DNA of 64,000 nt from Diphasiastrum complanatum (Eukaryota > Streptophyta > Lycopodiopsida > Lycopodiales > Lycopodiaceae): contig CM055104.1 in assembly GCA_029204225.1 (NCBI GenBank), positions 23,699,285 to 23,763,284 on the forward strand, in the 5' to 3' direction. Positions 21,461 to 33,834 of the stretch are shown here, one piece after another (position 1 is the stretch's first letter; each line of letters starts with the position of its first letter). The notes beneath the pieces were generated by a model. The model saw only the letters and a program-made list of their open reading frames with translations. It was not told the DNA's origin and made no database searches. The position numbers and the translations under genes are program-made.

Positions 21461-23060
21461 TGGATGACATACATTTGCTTTATGGAAATTTGGCTTATAC
21501 ATATAATAATAAAAGAAAATATAAAAGGAAAGACATGGACCACACATTCTTGCATGGAAGTAAGGATTTCAATTGGAACATACAAGAACTTATTTATTTC
21601 ACTTCATCATGGTGATCTAACCTTTTAGAAACATGTCATTTTGTTTGCTATGGTCATATTTAAGCTAATGTTCTATTTGTTACATTTAAATCCAGCATGA
21701 TGATGGCATGAGCAAGTGTGTTATAGATTATGTGTGTAGTATTCAATGGTGCTATTCAACTGAAAATAGTATGGCTTGTGGAAAAATTATGTATGGTAAT
21801 AACCCTACATCTACATTGAAAATTGTAACTATGCAAGTGTCATGTGGAGACTTCCCAAGAAACAAGAATTAGGGCTAGCATGTTAAAAAAGTTAATCCCC
21901 AAATCCCAATGGCCCACACTAGAGTGTGGAGGTCTTTGAAGTGGAGGTTATACAGAGAGATAAATCTCTTTGTACACTCTAAGAGTAGTGTAATTTCAAA
22001 ACACGTCTCAACTTTCTAGAACCAAGTCAAAACTTGCTTAGCTAGCTTGGGCCCAAGCGCGCACGCACACACAATACAATTTTCTATTGAATTAGGTGAT
22101 GAGGCCATGAAGATCTTTTATGCAATGTTTTATGCCATATACCATATTTGGAGGATCTCAATTTTGTACTAGTTTTGATGCTTTGTTATCCTTATATAGA
22201 AGATAAGTGTAGATCTTTTACAAGTTTGAAGCACTACTCATACTACTCTCTCACTTTTTACCACACAAATTATCGTAAGTCAATTGTCTAGTACTTCTAA
22301 ATACTCACTTGTTTGCCTTGTTGAATTTTGGAACTTCTTTTACAACTAGTTGGTAAGTGAAAAATGGAATGTTGCAAAGTGGATTGGCCTATTTTCATGC
22401 CCAACAGACATTCCATTGGTCCATTTTTCTTAAATAGGTCTAGGTAACTCCACATACCACCAAGCTCCTGAGTTCCAGAGAAATTACGTTATGTTTCCTC
22501 TTCTACATGGCAAGTGCTCTTGTCAGCTCCTTTGCCACACAAGGTAAGTGTGAAAGAGGGGGCAAGCCCTTTGATTTTTTCAAAGGAGAGAATTCTCTAT
22601 CAAATTAGGTACTTGTTGAGGAATTGAATGTCAAAACACCCCTATTATTACATATGTTCAAAATGAGGTGTATAAAATTTTATTGTATGAGGTAAGCTAG
22701 AGACCACTAGAGTCTAAATCTAATCATGGAATTTTCAAAGCCACATATTAGAATCCTAAGTTAAAAAATGCTTATAAAAAATAGAAACCTATGCATTAAA
22801 GACCTAACTTTCAATATTTGATTCCATCATTAATTCTAAAGACTCTAAAAAAGTTGGTCTAAAAAACCTACAATAAATTTCTTGGTAAGTCAATTGTATA
22901 TTCTCCTACTTTTCCCATGGGCTACAGGTTTCTGGCGATACTTGAATTTAAATTTTCCGTTTGCCATCATTTGATTGAATAGTAAATTCAGTAAAAGCTT
23001 AACTTCAATTGTTGTCTCCAGATTCCACAAAAGTATAGCTGCCGTTCTTTTGTAAAAATC
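21461..23060. other. Unclassified intergenic sequence
   Basis: No convincing coding region. A short (CA)-rich patch lies near 22060. Nothing else recognised. Confidence 0.4.
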
Positions 23061-23065
23061 ACTTT

Positions 23066-23200
23066 AGGCCGGGCGTCTCAATTGGTAGATCCGGTTGGTA
23101 TGGGCTGAAAACATGTACAACATAATGCACGTGAGTCGAACCTGATGAATATTATAGAAGAACACAGTATTTAAAGAGCTACTTTAGACTCGTCCAGAAC
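23066..23200 (+). mobile_element. Possible tRNA-derived SINE head
   Basis: GTCTCAATTGGTAGAT fits an RNA polymerase III A box, and GAGTCGAACC about 50 nt downstream fits a B box (GTTCGAACC type). This is the spacing of a tRNA-like promoter, but the cloverleaf is not complete. The 3' end is not defined. Confidence 0.4.
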
Positions 23201-23230
23201 TACAACTACTTGTGAGTGGAGACTCGAGAA

Positions 23231-24815
23231 CTACCCCAATCTTAGAAACGTTTGCAAGTGATCCGAGTTGCTATTTGTAGATGTCTGGTGATCTAGCTGA
23301 AGTGAGAGGCTCTCCGCGTCTCCGTTTTCTACACTTGAGGGTTCCCTTGTCTCCATATCTAGCATGGATCCTGTCATCTCATTCTCCGCGGCAATCTGCA
23401 AGAGTAAGAGTATAAGTTACTGTTATGCAAATTGCATAAGATCTTAATGGAACAATAATTTACGAGAAGTCCTTATAATATTTGAGGTCGTATACGGCAT
23501 ACAGCAGAAGCGGATACTTTCGAAAGACACAAATTATTACCATGCTGTGCAGCATTTGATTTTCCCTCATCAAGATAGATCCCTGTTAGATAAGATTTGT
23601 AAGACTGTGTTTTGATCAACGAAAGAGCATGCTATGAACTTAACAATTTTACAAATTCGAGGGTAAACTCTGGAAAGTCCTTCCATGAGATGATTGTCCA
23701 TGTTCTGATCATTTTGGAGTCGTAACTTGTATTCTTATATCCTCACGAATTGAAGAAGGGCAGGTAACTCCTCTTCAGTACCAAGAAAGTTTCAGATCAA
23801 TCACAGGAGACAGACCATGCTTTTCCATCTATTATACATAAAAATCAGCTGTTTCTCACTCAAAAAATACAAAATAGATAAAATACCATATACCTTTTTA
23901 CTTAGATCATTGATTTGGCGAAGAAGAACCTCATCCTGCAAGCCAACATCAGAATCCTGTTCACATACATCGATCATGACGAGTCTAGAGAGCAAAAGTC
24001 TGACAAAACTGTGAAATTCCAGGGAAACAATAGGAAACCTCTTAAATTCTCTCTTTGGAAAATCCGAACAACAACGACCTTTGTATCTACATTACCTTCC
24101 TCAAACGGATACGATTCAATGCAACACCAATCTGTTGTTCGAGTTCCTCCATTTCAGTCAGGTTCAGAGCCAACAGATCCTCACCTAGCATATGCCTGTG
24201 TACATTGCGTACTTAATCCAAGAAAAGTTCATCTGTCTGTTTCATCAGTGGTGAGCCCGTGAGAGCTTCATTTCCTCTAGCTTGTGGTCAGGCATTCTAC
24301 TACAATACCATCTCACATATAAATACACACAAATGAAATAGAATCTTCAGTAAAATTTGATTTGTGCAATGCTCATGATTTCTAAGATGCAGGTCCACTA
24401 TAGATACCGATAGTTAGAAAAAATGCCCACGACTGCAAGCTTGTACCTTATTCTCTGATTGTATTGATCCAACTCCTCAAGTATTTCACCTTGATGACCT
24501 CGATACTAACAGACAAACATTCAAGTCCATTTTTTTAAAGTGAGCAGCTATTTTGACTGATTCTCTGGAAGCCTTTTTAGGACTTAAGCAAGCAGCTTGC
24601 CTACTTGATTGACATACAGACATCACACATACGATTTACTTGGAAAACATCCAAAATAAAGACAATGGCACTACAAGGACAATCTTTTAGTCGACTAACC
24701 TATGCATTTCCGGTAGTTTGACTGATGTTTTCTCACCTCAACGTCATGATGGGAAATCGGTTCTATCTGCACGTCCACAGAACATTTCTCGTACCGAGCC
24801 AAAATTTCTTTCATA
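23231..24815 (-). CDS. MIKC-type MADS-box transcription factor, exons 2 to the last (MADS-domain exon not found)
   Basis: Six minus-strand exons with GT...AG borders: 24815-24737 (79 nt, SMKEILARYEKCS linker), 24505-24447 (59 nt), 24195-24096 (100 nt, HMLGEDLLALNLTEMEELEQ K-box), 23935-23894 (42 nt, DEVLLRQINDLSKK), 23582-23541 (42 nt, LMRENQMLHSM) and 23395-23231 (165 nt, ends LQTFLRLG). The 79/100/42/42 sizes are the conserved pattern of MIKC genes, and every junction keeps the frame with no stop. The product would be a nuclear DNA-binding developmental regulator that dimerises through the keratin-like K domain. The DNA-binding MADS exon should lie upstream (above 24816), probably beyond a long transposon-filled first intron. 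I could not find it in the window. Confidence 0.88.
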
Positions 24816-24895
24816 CTGGCAGAGATGATGTGAACATGCAGTAAGCACATGATGTTTTGAAATTTACAGAACACACACAACAGCATGTACCTTCT

Positions 24896-24953
<58 letters not shown>

Positions 24954-27899
24954 CCTCTCTCATAAAACCCTAGACTTTATTGTCACAACTGCAGAACAAC
25001 ATCCTAGAGGAATAACAGACAAAATACACAAAATCTACCGCAAATGGTTCTTTCAGAGCTCCCAAAATGTGGAACAAAAAATAACAGACAAACGAATGGA
25101 AAAAAGCAAGAGCATGAGTTAAAGATACAACTATAACATTTAAATGTAAGTGCTAAAAACTTTCACAATTAGTTTCATCGATCAAGATGCAGCGACTGTC
25201 TTAGATGGATGTACTTTCTCACCATTGAAATTCGATTTTGCCCCGGATTTAATGCATATAGCAAAAAAGTTCAAAATAGTATAGCATTACTCTCAAAAAC
25301 AAACATATTCATGATATGGAAAATCTTGCAGGTCCTATAAGAGACGCAACCATTGAAGTTATGAATCTAATCTGTAGTAGAGTGGATGGGCACGTGCAGC
25401 AAACACAGTAGAAATAGGTAGAGTAATAGGACAAGATCCATAATAGAATGCTACTTCTTAAACAAATGGATGAGCATATAGGTGGACAAAAAAGGACAAG
25501 TAGCCACAGCTGTATAAAAAAAAGGATCTTATACATAAACAATAATGAACTACACCTAATTCCAGCTACTTCCTATGTTCTATTTGTGATTGCTTATTGT
25601 CTATTTTGCGAATCATTATATACTAACTTTCCTGATAAATTTTTACAAGTTCGTTGAGACAACAGCATTCATTTTCCAGATTACTCAGCACCTTCCTTGA
25701 GCAAAACCTTAAACATAAACCTCCATTCACGGATAAACTGGAAAGTACATCATCTCCCATCTGGAGTACATCTCATGACCCTGTGAGCAATCTTTGCTAA
25801 GCTACTACGCTCTCTTGAAAATATGGAGATTCTACCATCGAAACTACTCTATCCATCCTCTCAGATCACTATGCAGCAGAATCACCTTTATTTCTCCTTG
25901 CATCGCACATACTTCACAGGCAATCGCCACCAGCTCTTTATTGCCTTCGCATGGTAAACATTCCAAGTCATGGTATGCTTCAGTAGCCGCTGCATACCCA
26001 TTGCCCTTTCAGCAGGCATCCACACTTGTACGCTTGCACAGACTCATCGGAAGAATTTTGCAGCACTTTATCCTGCGACATATCAACCTGCCCCTCCCCT
26101 GGTAGGCTTTATTATCCCCATATCCTGCAAAAAGCTTGACCTCCAATCTTTCTTTGGCCTGGCACCTCCTATATGCCTGCTTTAACACAGCCTTGGCAAA
26201 AGCATAATCAACTGCCCATGTGGTTCTTGCTCGGAATGCTTCATAGCATATCGGCCCTCCCACCTGCTTTATGAAGGAATATTCATGAGTTGTTTCCTCA
26301 TCAGCACCAACTCCCCATTCCTGATTTGCAATGTCTCGTTTTGCCTTTTAAGGCTGAATGCCTATGTGCTTGAAACAGCTGAGCTTTCGGAATAATATTC
26401 TTAATCTACTTCTCCGCACTGTGGTCGAATTTCAGTCTCTTGGGCATTTGATCACTCTTCTCCTTCTATGATAGCAGAAAATGATTATCAATGACAAAAC
26501 GTGTTTCTCTGGCATACACCACAGAAAATGGCGAGAATTTCGTGGACCATTGTGTGGTGCTGTTGTAGTCTGAAACATACCTGGGCCAGATAGCTGTCCC
26601 GTTTCTCCATGTCCCTTCTTACAAATTGCTGCTTCTAATCTCCTCTTGGACGGTAGTATAACTCAACGTGCCATTTTATTGCAATGTAACCAATGAGGGT
26701 TGATTCTCTATTGATCAATGCCATGCTTTTGGAAAGTGTCCTAAAATTCATGATTCCACTCAAATCCGTTGTCGTTAACACCAATTGCAGGGCATCGAAA
26801 GTGATAGACAAGAACTTGGTTTCACGTTGCTCAAAATATGCTTACGTCTAGGATAATACCCGATATAATAAAGGAGACTGCCAATCTCTGACACTATTGA
26901 GTCCAAGCATAAAGTCTTATACCATCAACCCCCGTCATGCATAGCACAGTAAAATGCTGCGACATGCCCACTCATTCAGTTTTGAGCAATATTTCACGAA
27001 CCATGATCTAAATGCCGAATTCTGATTTGAATTGGTCTGGACTCGAGTCGGCCGATTCAAATCGGAAAACCTTTTGAATCATTTTTTCCTGTTCAGTTAT
27101 TATGGGTCAAAACCATAGTTTTACATAAATGCCGCTGCATTAGTTTTGGTCATTACAGCTCAAAACAATAGTTTTAGATGTATAGCCCTATCAGATTGAG
27201 GTGTTGTAAGATGATGGACTGTGTTTCTTGATGCTAACTTGGATTATTTTTTATTAGAAAAAGACCCAAACGGGCATATGGCTAGTTCAGGTTTCCCCCC
27301 CCCCTTTTTGCACACAATTTTGTTGCAATATTTTATGCTTAACATGTAGGTCTTCACTCCTAACCCCTCTCAACTTCTAATAAGTTTTTGTTGCAAATTT
27401 TAGTTGCAAATCTCCAGACACACATTTTCACTCTTCTATATGCTAAAATCACCTTCCACACATCCTATTTGGCCTCCTATTGTTGTTCCCATAAACTTTC
27501 TTTCCTCCAAGTTCGGGCACCTCAAGAATCGGTCCGTGGATGGTCCTATAGGTATTCATTTTGTAGGTTTTGAGTTTTGTAATGTTTTACTCTAGAATGG
27601 TCGTTACAAGGCAACATATTTGCATTCAGGAAAATCCTAACCCTAAACAGAATCATCGGTTGCATGTATGATATATATATATATATATATATAAGTCAAT
27701 TTTAAAAAGGCACATGCTTGTAACAATTCAAGGCCACCTTAAAAGCTTCGAGGGCACGGACCCACATCCCGTGTAATACTTAAGGGCCCACAGCATGGCA
27801 TAACTCACCTTTGCCCTCTGATTTTCTATGTTCACATGCTCTGGCTCGCATTTTTGACAATCTTTGTGTTCTATTGTTATGAGCATACGTGAGATAGCT
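24816..27899. other. Presumed long intron or upstream region of the MADS-box gene
   Basis: Contains a (CT)n array and, near 25700-26750, a minus-strand stretch with several open segments (such as 26263-26009) that I cannot assign. A poly-C run is at 27295-27305 and a (TA)n run at 27671-27692. No MADS-domain exon was recognised here. Confidence 0.45.
24900..24950. repeat. (CT)n microsatellite
   Basis: About 50 bp of CT in the region upstream of the MADS-box exons. Confidence 0.95.
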
Positions 27900-28204
27900 C
27901 ACTTATGCTCAACAAGATCATCTTGCATTTTGAACTCACTACCAAGTGCACTTCTAGTCTCATCTACTAACTTCATGCAACATCCACATAAAATAGTGTC
28001 ATCTACATAGATGAGAAGAATGACAAGATGAATATTTACAAACTTTATGTACATGGTAGGATCATAGTCACTTAGAGCAAATCCAAGTGAGATGAGAAAT
28101 GAGTTGAGCCTTTCGTACCATGATCTTGGGGCTTGCTTGAGCCCATATAAGCTTTTGAAAAGTAGGAAAACCTTGGATTCCTCACCTTTATTGATGAAGC
28201 CTTA

Positions 28205-29239
28205 AACACTGTCTCAATTAATTTTGGAGTTTATTGATACTTTTGGACTATTTTTTTTGGTTTGGCAGCTCCATGCTCCATCCGCCGTGGCGGATGGAGT
28301 CTCCCAAAAAAAAAAACAAATTTTCTTGAAAAAAAATTCTTTTTTTTTTTAATATGGGAGGCGGAGACCCATCACAACGGGTGGACACCTCCCACACACC
28401 TTTAACATAGATATTATAATATATACAATGGTTTAATTGTACACACCATGCATATGCATGGGGTGTGCACCTATACATCCTATCTTGACATACTTTTTTA
28501 TAGTAAGTTTCTTTTTGCATGGGGAGGGTGCATCTTCTCATATGAGCATTTGGTTAAGTTATGAGCATTTTAGTAAAAAACCTATGGAGGCGGGATGCCA
28601 CCCCGATGTCGGCCAAAATGAAGTAATCACTGTTTTTGGTTGGAGTCAGTTTAGAGTTTGGAATACCATGGTAGAAAAACTGATTTTTTGGTTATAGTCG
28701 GTTTTTGCCCACTAAAGCCGAGTTTTGATACCACGCTAGCGAAGAAGCGCTCGAGGCCCTAATATGGGAAATTGATTATGTGCGATCACTCAAATTGGTG
28801 GACGGTTTGATGGGTGAATGGGCACTTTGAATATTGAAGTACTTTTTGCTCTCAAATTAAAAGATGCTTTAAGTTTGTTCTTTTCAAAAAGTTGATCTTT
28901 TAAAAAATTAACGTCTTAAATACCCTCAGTCTAAGGTTTTAAGACAATGTATATGGGGATGTTAAACACTTTTTGAATCTGAAGTGACAAGTCTTGGGTG
29001 TATGTTGAGGGTTTTGTGATTGCCTCCATAAAATAAAATTAATTTTTGAATACAATTTTTTATGGAAGACCCATTTGCTGTGGCGGATGGGGGGGGGGGG
29101 AGCATAAAAAGAAATTCAAAAAAAAGAATTAATTTTTTTTTTGTTATGGGGGTGGGCATTCTCAACTATTTTTGGACATTCTCAAGTCCATTTACAAAAG
29201 TGGATTTTAGGAAAGTTCAAAATTAATTGAGACTGTGTT
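28205..29239. mobile_element. 1,035-bp non-autonomous TIR element
   Basis: Left end AACACTGTCTCAATTAATTT; right end read inward AACACAGTCTCAATTAATTT. CTTA is duplicated on both sides (28201-28204, 29240-29243). Removing the insert joins the copia RT residues EKP to GFI in frame. The interior has GGCGGATGG words, poly-A/poly-T and a G run near 29090, with no coding capacity. The 4-bp duplication does not single out one superfamily. Confidence 0.85.
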
Positions 29240-29240
29240 C

Positions 29241-29663
29241 TTATGGTTTCTCCATATATATCTCCTTCTCAAGATATCCATTAAGAAAAGCATTAGAGAC
29301 ACCAAGTTGAAACATTTTCCACTTGAAGTAGCAAGCAATAGAGATGATGATCCTTATAGTCACCATCTTTTCAACGGGTGCAAAGCTGCCTTCATAGTCA
29401 AGGCCTTGAATTTTAGCATAGCCTTTTGCACATAGCCTTGATTTGAGCTTTTTGATAGAACCATCATTGTGGTACTTGATTGTAAACACCCACTTGCATC
29501 CAATAATGTGCTTTTCGGTAGGTGGATCCACTACCTCCCAAGTATTCTCGGTAATCAAAGCATCATACTCTTGCTTCATAGCTTCATACCACTCACATCT
29601 CATAAGGTGTCTTTCCTCCAAGAGCAGGATGAGGGAGTCTATTGCATAGATAATTGGCACAAT
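29241..29663 (-). pseudogene. copia I reverse transcriptase, N-terminal part
   Basis: Shows EAMKQEYDALITENTWEVVD, GCKWVFTIKY and FQLGVSNAFLNGYLEKEIYM. The expected Asp in the FQLDV motif, a polymerase active-site residue, is Gly here. Broken at 29240 by the TIR element and at 29664 by the MITE. Confidence 0.85.
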
Positions 29664-30040
29664 CATTAGAGGAGTTCTAAATCCAAAAAAGACGCTTTGT
29701 AAAGATTCCTTTTATATTTTTTCTCAAATTTTTCTTACACATGGACAAATCAAAACACTCAAATTTGAAATCTACGTAACGTAACTTTTTGAGTCCACAT
29801 TTTGATTCCATATTAAAAATGGCATAACTTTTTAGTGGTAAGTCCAAATTTAGCGCAGTTTGGTGCATTGGAAAGTGCTTAACAAGGGCTTTCCAATGAT
29901 ATTTAGATGACATACTTCTGATCTACGATTAAAAAGTTATGGCAAGTCAAAAGTATTAGTGTTATAATATTTTAATAATAAAAAAGGCAACTTGCATGAA
30001 TTCTTAAAGGGTCTTTTTGGAACTCAACACTCCTCTAATG
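29664..30040. mobile_element. 377-bp MITE, copy 1
   Basis: Starts CATTAGAGGAGTTCTAAATC and ends CTCCTCTAATG; the imperfect terminal inverted repeats are about 36 bp. Non-coding. No clear target duplication. Same length as copy 2. Confidence 0.8.
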
Positions 30041-30379
30041 TGACGACCTCTCCCCAAAAATCCTTAGGCAAGGTTGCTTCAATTCTTACAGCTTTGGCAC
30101 ATTCGCATATGCACTATTCTTTCTCTTGGCCACCCCTTTTTGAGAAGGGAATAGGCACAAGAAAATTCTATTTTGATTCCTTCTTGCTCACAATTCATGA
30201 AACTTGTTGGAGATACACTCTCCACCACCAGCACATCTCAAAGCTTTGATCTTGAGAGAATATCGCCTTTCAACAAGAGCTTTGAATTTGAGGAAATAAT
30301 CAAACACCATAGCTTTGGAAGATAGAAGATACAACCATAAATCTTGTGTAGTCATCAATAAAGGTGATAAAGCAAGTGG

Positions 30380-31018
30380 CTACTCCCTTGTTTGTAGAAG
30401 ATTAAAAGTGTGCATCCGAGTGCACAAGCTCCAATGGATGATGAGTCTTGATATGAGATCTTGGATATGGCTTCCTATGTGACTTTGCAAGTGCACATGC
30501 TTCACAAGGCTTGAGCTCCTTGGATAGTGTCTTTGGTAAACCAATAGCTTTGGCTTCTTTGACCATAGAGTGCATAGATTTGAAGTTGAGATGGCCCAAT
30601 TTTCTATGACATATAATTTTTCTTTGCAAAGCTTGGTCACATATGCAATATCACAAGAGTTAGCACTCTCATTTGGATCCAATTTGTAGATGCCTCCAAA
30701 TCCACATGCAATAATCTCATCCTCTTTCTTGATTACACAAGTGTCAATATGAAACTTGACATCAAGGCCATTATCAAGCAATTGGCCAACACTAATAAGA
30801 TTCTTAGTGATCTTTGGAACAAAGAGAACATTTTTGAGAGACAAAAATTTAGAGGATGCAACTTGCAAAGGGAATACTCTCCACTCCTTCAATTTTGCAT
30901 TCATAATCATTTGTAGTATAGATGGATTTCTTGACTCCATAAGGCAAAAGAGTAAAAAAATATTATTTGGAGCTACACATATGAGATCTAGCTCCACTAT
31001 CAATATACCACATACCAT
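30380..31018 (-). pseudogene. copia I protease to pre-integrase fragment
   Basis: Broken frames covering the post-protease region (NVLFVPKITKNLISVGQLLDNGLDV) and the pre-integrase zinc part (KPCEACALAKSHRKPYPRS). Near-identical organisation to copia F at 54.3-55.0 kb. Confidence 0.8.
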
Positions 31019-31077
31019 TTTTTGAAAGGAGGAAAAGAGAATCTTGATACCATAACATATCCTTCTCTATCACTTTC

Positions 31078-31086
<9 letters not shown>

Positions 31087-31150
<64 letters not shown>
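31087..31150. repeat. (CT)n microsatellite inside copia I gag
   Basis: About 64 bp of CT. On the coding strand it reads as an Arg-Glu run right after the zinc knuckle (31230-31180), where copia F has only a few Glu/Asp residues. Confidence 0.93.
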
Positions 31151-31153
<3 letters not shown>

Positions 31154-31584
31154 GGAGATGTTGGCTTGCTTGAATTGGTTCTTCTTCTTGAAACATTTTG
31201 TGGCATAATGGCCTTTTTTGCAACAAAAGAAACATTTGATCTTCTTTTTCTTCCATTTTGATGTAGAAGCTTGAGAGGAATTCTCCTCCTCTCCATCTTT
31301 GTCCTTGTCTTTGTCTTTGTCTTTCTTGGAAAATTGTTGGTGTTGACCTTTGCACCTCCCTTCAACATCCTACGATGGGATACCTTGCATGAATTTTCAC
31401 TTAGATATTTCCATATCTTGAGGGATGGGAGCAAGTGTTGGTTGAGTGGATTTCTTTTTCAACGAGGAGGACGACCCTTTTGGAATTTGTCATTTTATTT
31501 CAAACTTCTCTCATTTGTCAAAGATCTTGTTAACAAGATCCCAAATTTGAAAAAAAATGTGTAAGTTTTAAATAAATGACACCT

Positions 31585-31961
31585 CATTAGAGGAGTTTTG
31601 ATTTCCAAAAAGACCCTTTAAGAATTCGTGCAAGATGCCTTTTTTATTATTAAAATATTATAACACTAATACTTTTGACTTGCCATAACTTTTTAATCGT
31701 AGTCTATAAGTATGTCATGTAACATATCATTGGAAAGCCTTGCCAAGCGCTTTTTAATGCACCAAACTCCGCTAAATTCGAACTTACCACTAAAAAGCTA
31801 TGCCATTTTTAGTTTAGAATCAAAATGTGGACTCAAAAAGTTACGTTACGTAGATTTCAAATTTGAGTGTTTTGATTGGTCCATGTGTAAGAAACATTTG
31901 AGAAAAAATATAAAAAGAATCTTTACAAAGGGTCTTTTTTGGATTTAGAACTCCTCTAATG
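31585..31961. mobile_element. 377-bp MITE, copy 2 (inverted relative to copy 1)
   Basis: Reverse complement begins CATTAGAGGAGTTCTAAATC and follows copy 1 for the full 377 bp at roughly 93-95% identity by eye. Confidence 0.8.
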
Positions 31962-33519
31962 TAGATGAAAGCTAAAATATTAAAAAAGTAGAACCTGAAA
32001 TCACCTTTCTAGTACGAAAGGCCAGATGAAAGCAATTATTATATTTAGCTAGAGAAGAAGTTAGATTCTTCGCATCGAAAGGAAGTCCGGTCTATTGAGC
32101 ATAAAGGAACTTTAACTATGTGAACGTTTTAATTCTTTCCTTGTGGAGTCTAAGGTATTTCTTGTGAATAAACCTGACTCTTTGTATGTTGGTCATCTTT
32201 AATCTATAGTCTTGGAGATGTTGTAATCCCATGCAGGAAGCTTGGCCTTCTCAACAGTTAGCCCAACAAAAACAATTGCTCTAACTTGCCTAAATTATGG
32301 AATCTAAAAGAAAGTTTTTTTCTACCTTATAACCTTAAATGTTATCTTAACATTATGTACATGTGATGGGTTGGGCACTCTGATGTCCATAGGCCTATCA
32401 CTAGTGTATAAATCAATCAAAGGCATGTCACATTGTTCAATATCTAAAATCAATGTAGTCTTTTGAATTAAAAAACTTCACTAAACTTTGATAGTACAGG
32501 ATTCTCTTTCTTCTCCAAAGCTTTGGCAACGATGAAGCTTTCAATGTTTGAAAAAATGTGACAAAAATAACTTTTTTGCTTAAACAAACCCCATGCTAAA
32601 CATAAAGAAGAATTAGTTATTCAAAACAAACAGCAGTGACATAAGGAAAATTCACTTACAATCATCTTCAATATTTTATCAAAGAAATTTCTGAGAAGGG
32701 CATTTTCAAAAAGACGAATCTTCATGAAGCCACCTTCCAACAGGTAAACCTTCTTGTCAATGGCTCTCACAACAACATTAGTGAAACCCTCTTCATCGTA
32801 TGCTATTGCTATGTCGTAAAGCATGTGTCCTTGTGCATTAAAGATAACAATATCAATAGTCCACAAGAAGAGGTTTCTTAGCTTCAAGCCCTCACAACCT
32901 TTAGTAAAATAGAACATGTGTTTTGTCATGTCCACCTTTTGGAGATTAGATGGGTTAATTGGGGGACGAACCTTGAGTTTCATCATAGGCAGAAATCTGA
33001 AAACCAAAATGTAGCTATAAAAGATTTCATCGAGAATGTTACTTTCAAAATCATACAAAAAGACACACAATACCTCTGCTTGGCATAGCTCATGAAAAGA
33101 ACCTATCCTATTTGAAAGTTTGTAAAAATTATCTATGTTGAGTTAGGGGTACTTAAACTTTTGTAGACCTCAATCCACATGTTAGTAGGTGATTAGGCCA
33201 TTTTTGGCATTAGAGGCAACTTGAGCAAGTACACATGTAAAATGATGATTAGGCTGGGCCAAAACTAGAGTTTGATGTGGCTCAAGCTAGCTTAGGCTTG
33301 CTACAATTGTCATGATGAGATTGGACATGTTGGCATGAGATCTTGTGACCAATCAAAGGAGAGAAATCCACAAAATTGGTCCAATCAAGTTTGAGGGCTC
33401 ATATGTCAGCAAGCCAATCAAATTTGGAGGAGGTAAAAATGGATCCAATCACAAGTCACTCCCCCCCACCTCGAGTTACTACTAGTATGTGTGGTAGATC
33501 ATTTCCATACCTAGCTTTT
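31962..33519. other. Unclassified sequence with one minus-strand open frame
   Basis: The frame 33070-32621 (149 codons, with KLKVRPPINPSNLQKVDMT near the middle) is not recognised. It has exon-like flanks at both ends but no support as a gene. Confidence 0.35.
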
Positions 33520-33821
33520 TGAGATTACGTGAGATTCTACAGTTAGAAAATTTCTGATTTTCTTTCTCTACGCGAGAGCTTGTATTTGGTTTCTCTCTCT
33601 ACCCGAGGGCAAGGCTTTTTTATACTTAGTTTATCATCACAAGTCTCCCACACGTGTGAATGTACTTTGGTGAATGATTTATGCATGTTTCATTGTGCTC
33701 TTGCCTTTAATTTGTGAGATAGATCTTGGAATTCAATCGATAGCTTGATCTCTGTGCAATCACCCACATCTAAGGAGATCAATCACACTTTCAGGGTGTC
33801 CCACATGTGTGAAATTTAACA
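33520..33821 (+). repeat. 3' part of a copia LTR (family F)
   Basis: Ends ...GTGTGAAATTTAACA directly before a primer binding site. It matches the LTR at 56586-57246 in inverted orientation, including the CTCTCTACCCGAGG and CACACGTGTGA words. The outer edge is not resolved. Confidence 0.65.
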
Positions 33822-33834
33822 TGGTATCAGAGCC
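33822..33834 (+). other. Retroelement primer binding site (tRNA-iMet)
   Basis: TGGTATCAGAGCC, complementary to the plant initiator methionine tRNA 3' end, immediately after the LTR. Confidence 0.9.

Larger units (their letters stand above)
27900..31584 (-). mobile_element. copia I (broken; contains nested elements)
   Basis: Minus-strand blocks: gag knuckle and protease region 31434-30980, pre-integrase 30700-30480, integrase to about 30041, reverse transcriptase start 29663-29244, reverse transcriptase end 28200-27900 (LYGLKQAPRSWYERL, YVDD). The RT is split by a 1,035-bp insertion (28205-29239), and a MITE sits between integrase and RT. About 100 or more hinge codons are missing at the MITE. 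Confidence 0.83.

Noticed and set aside
26009-26263. Minus-strand open frame GGPICYEAFRARTTW
   Set aside because: No family recognised, no splice context, short; not reported as a gene.
31990-32030. TTTCTAGTACGAAAGG resembling a large-subunit rRNA loop
   Set aside because: Only about 16 bases match, with no rRNA-like sequence on either side; likely chance.
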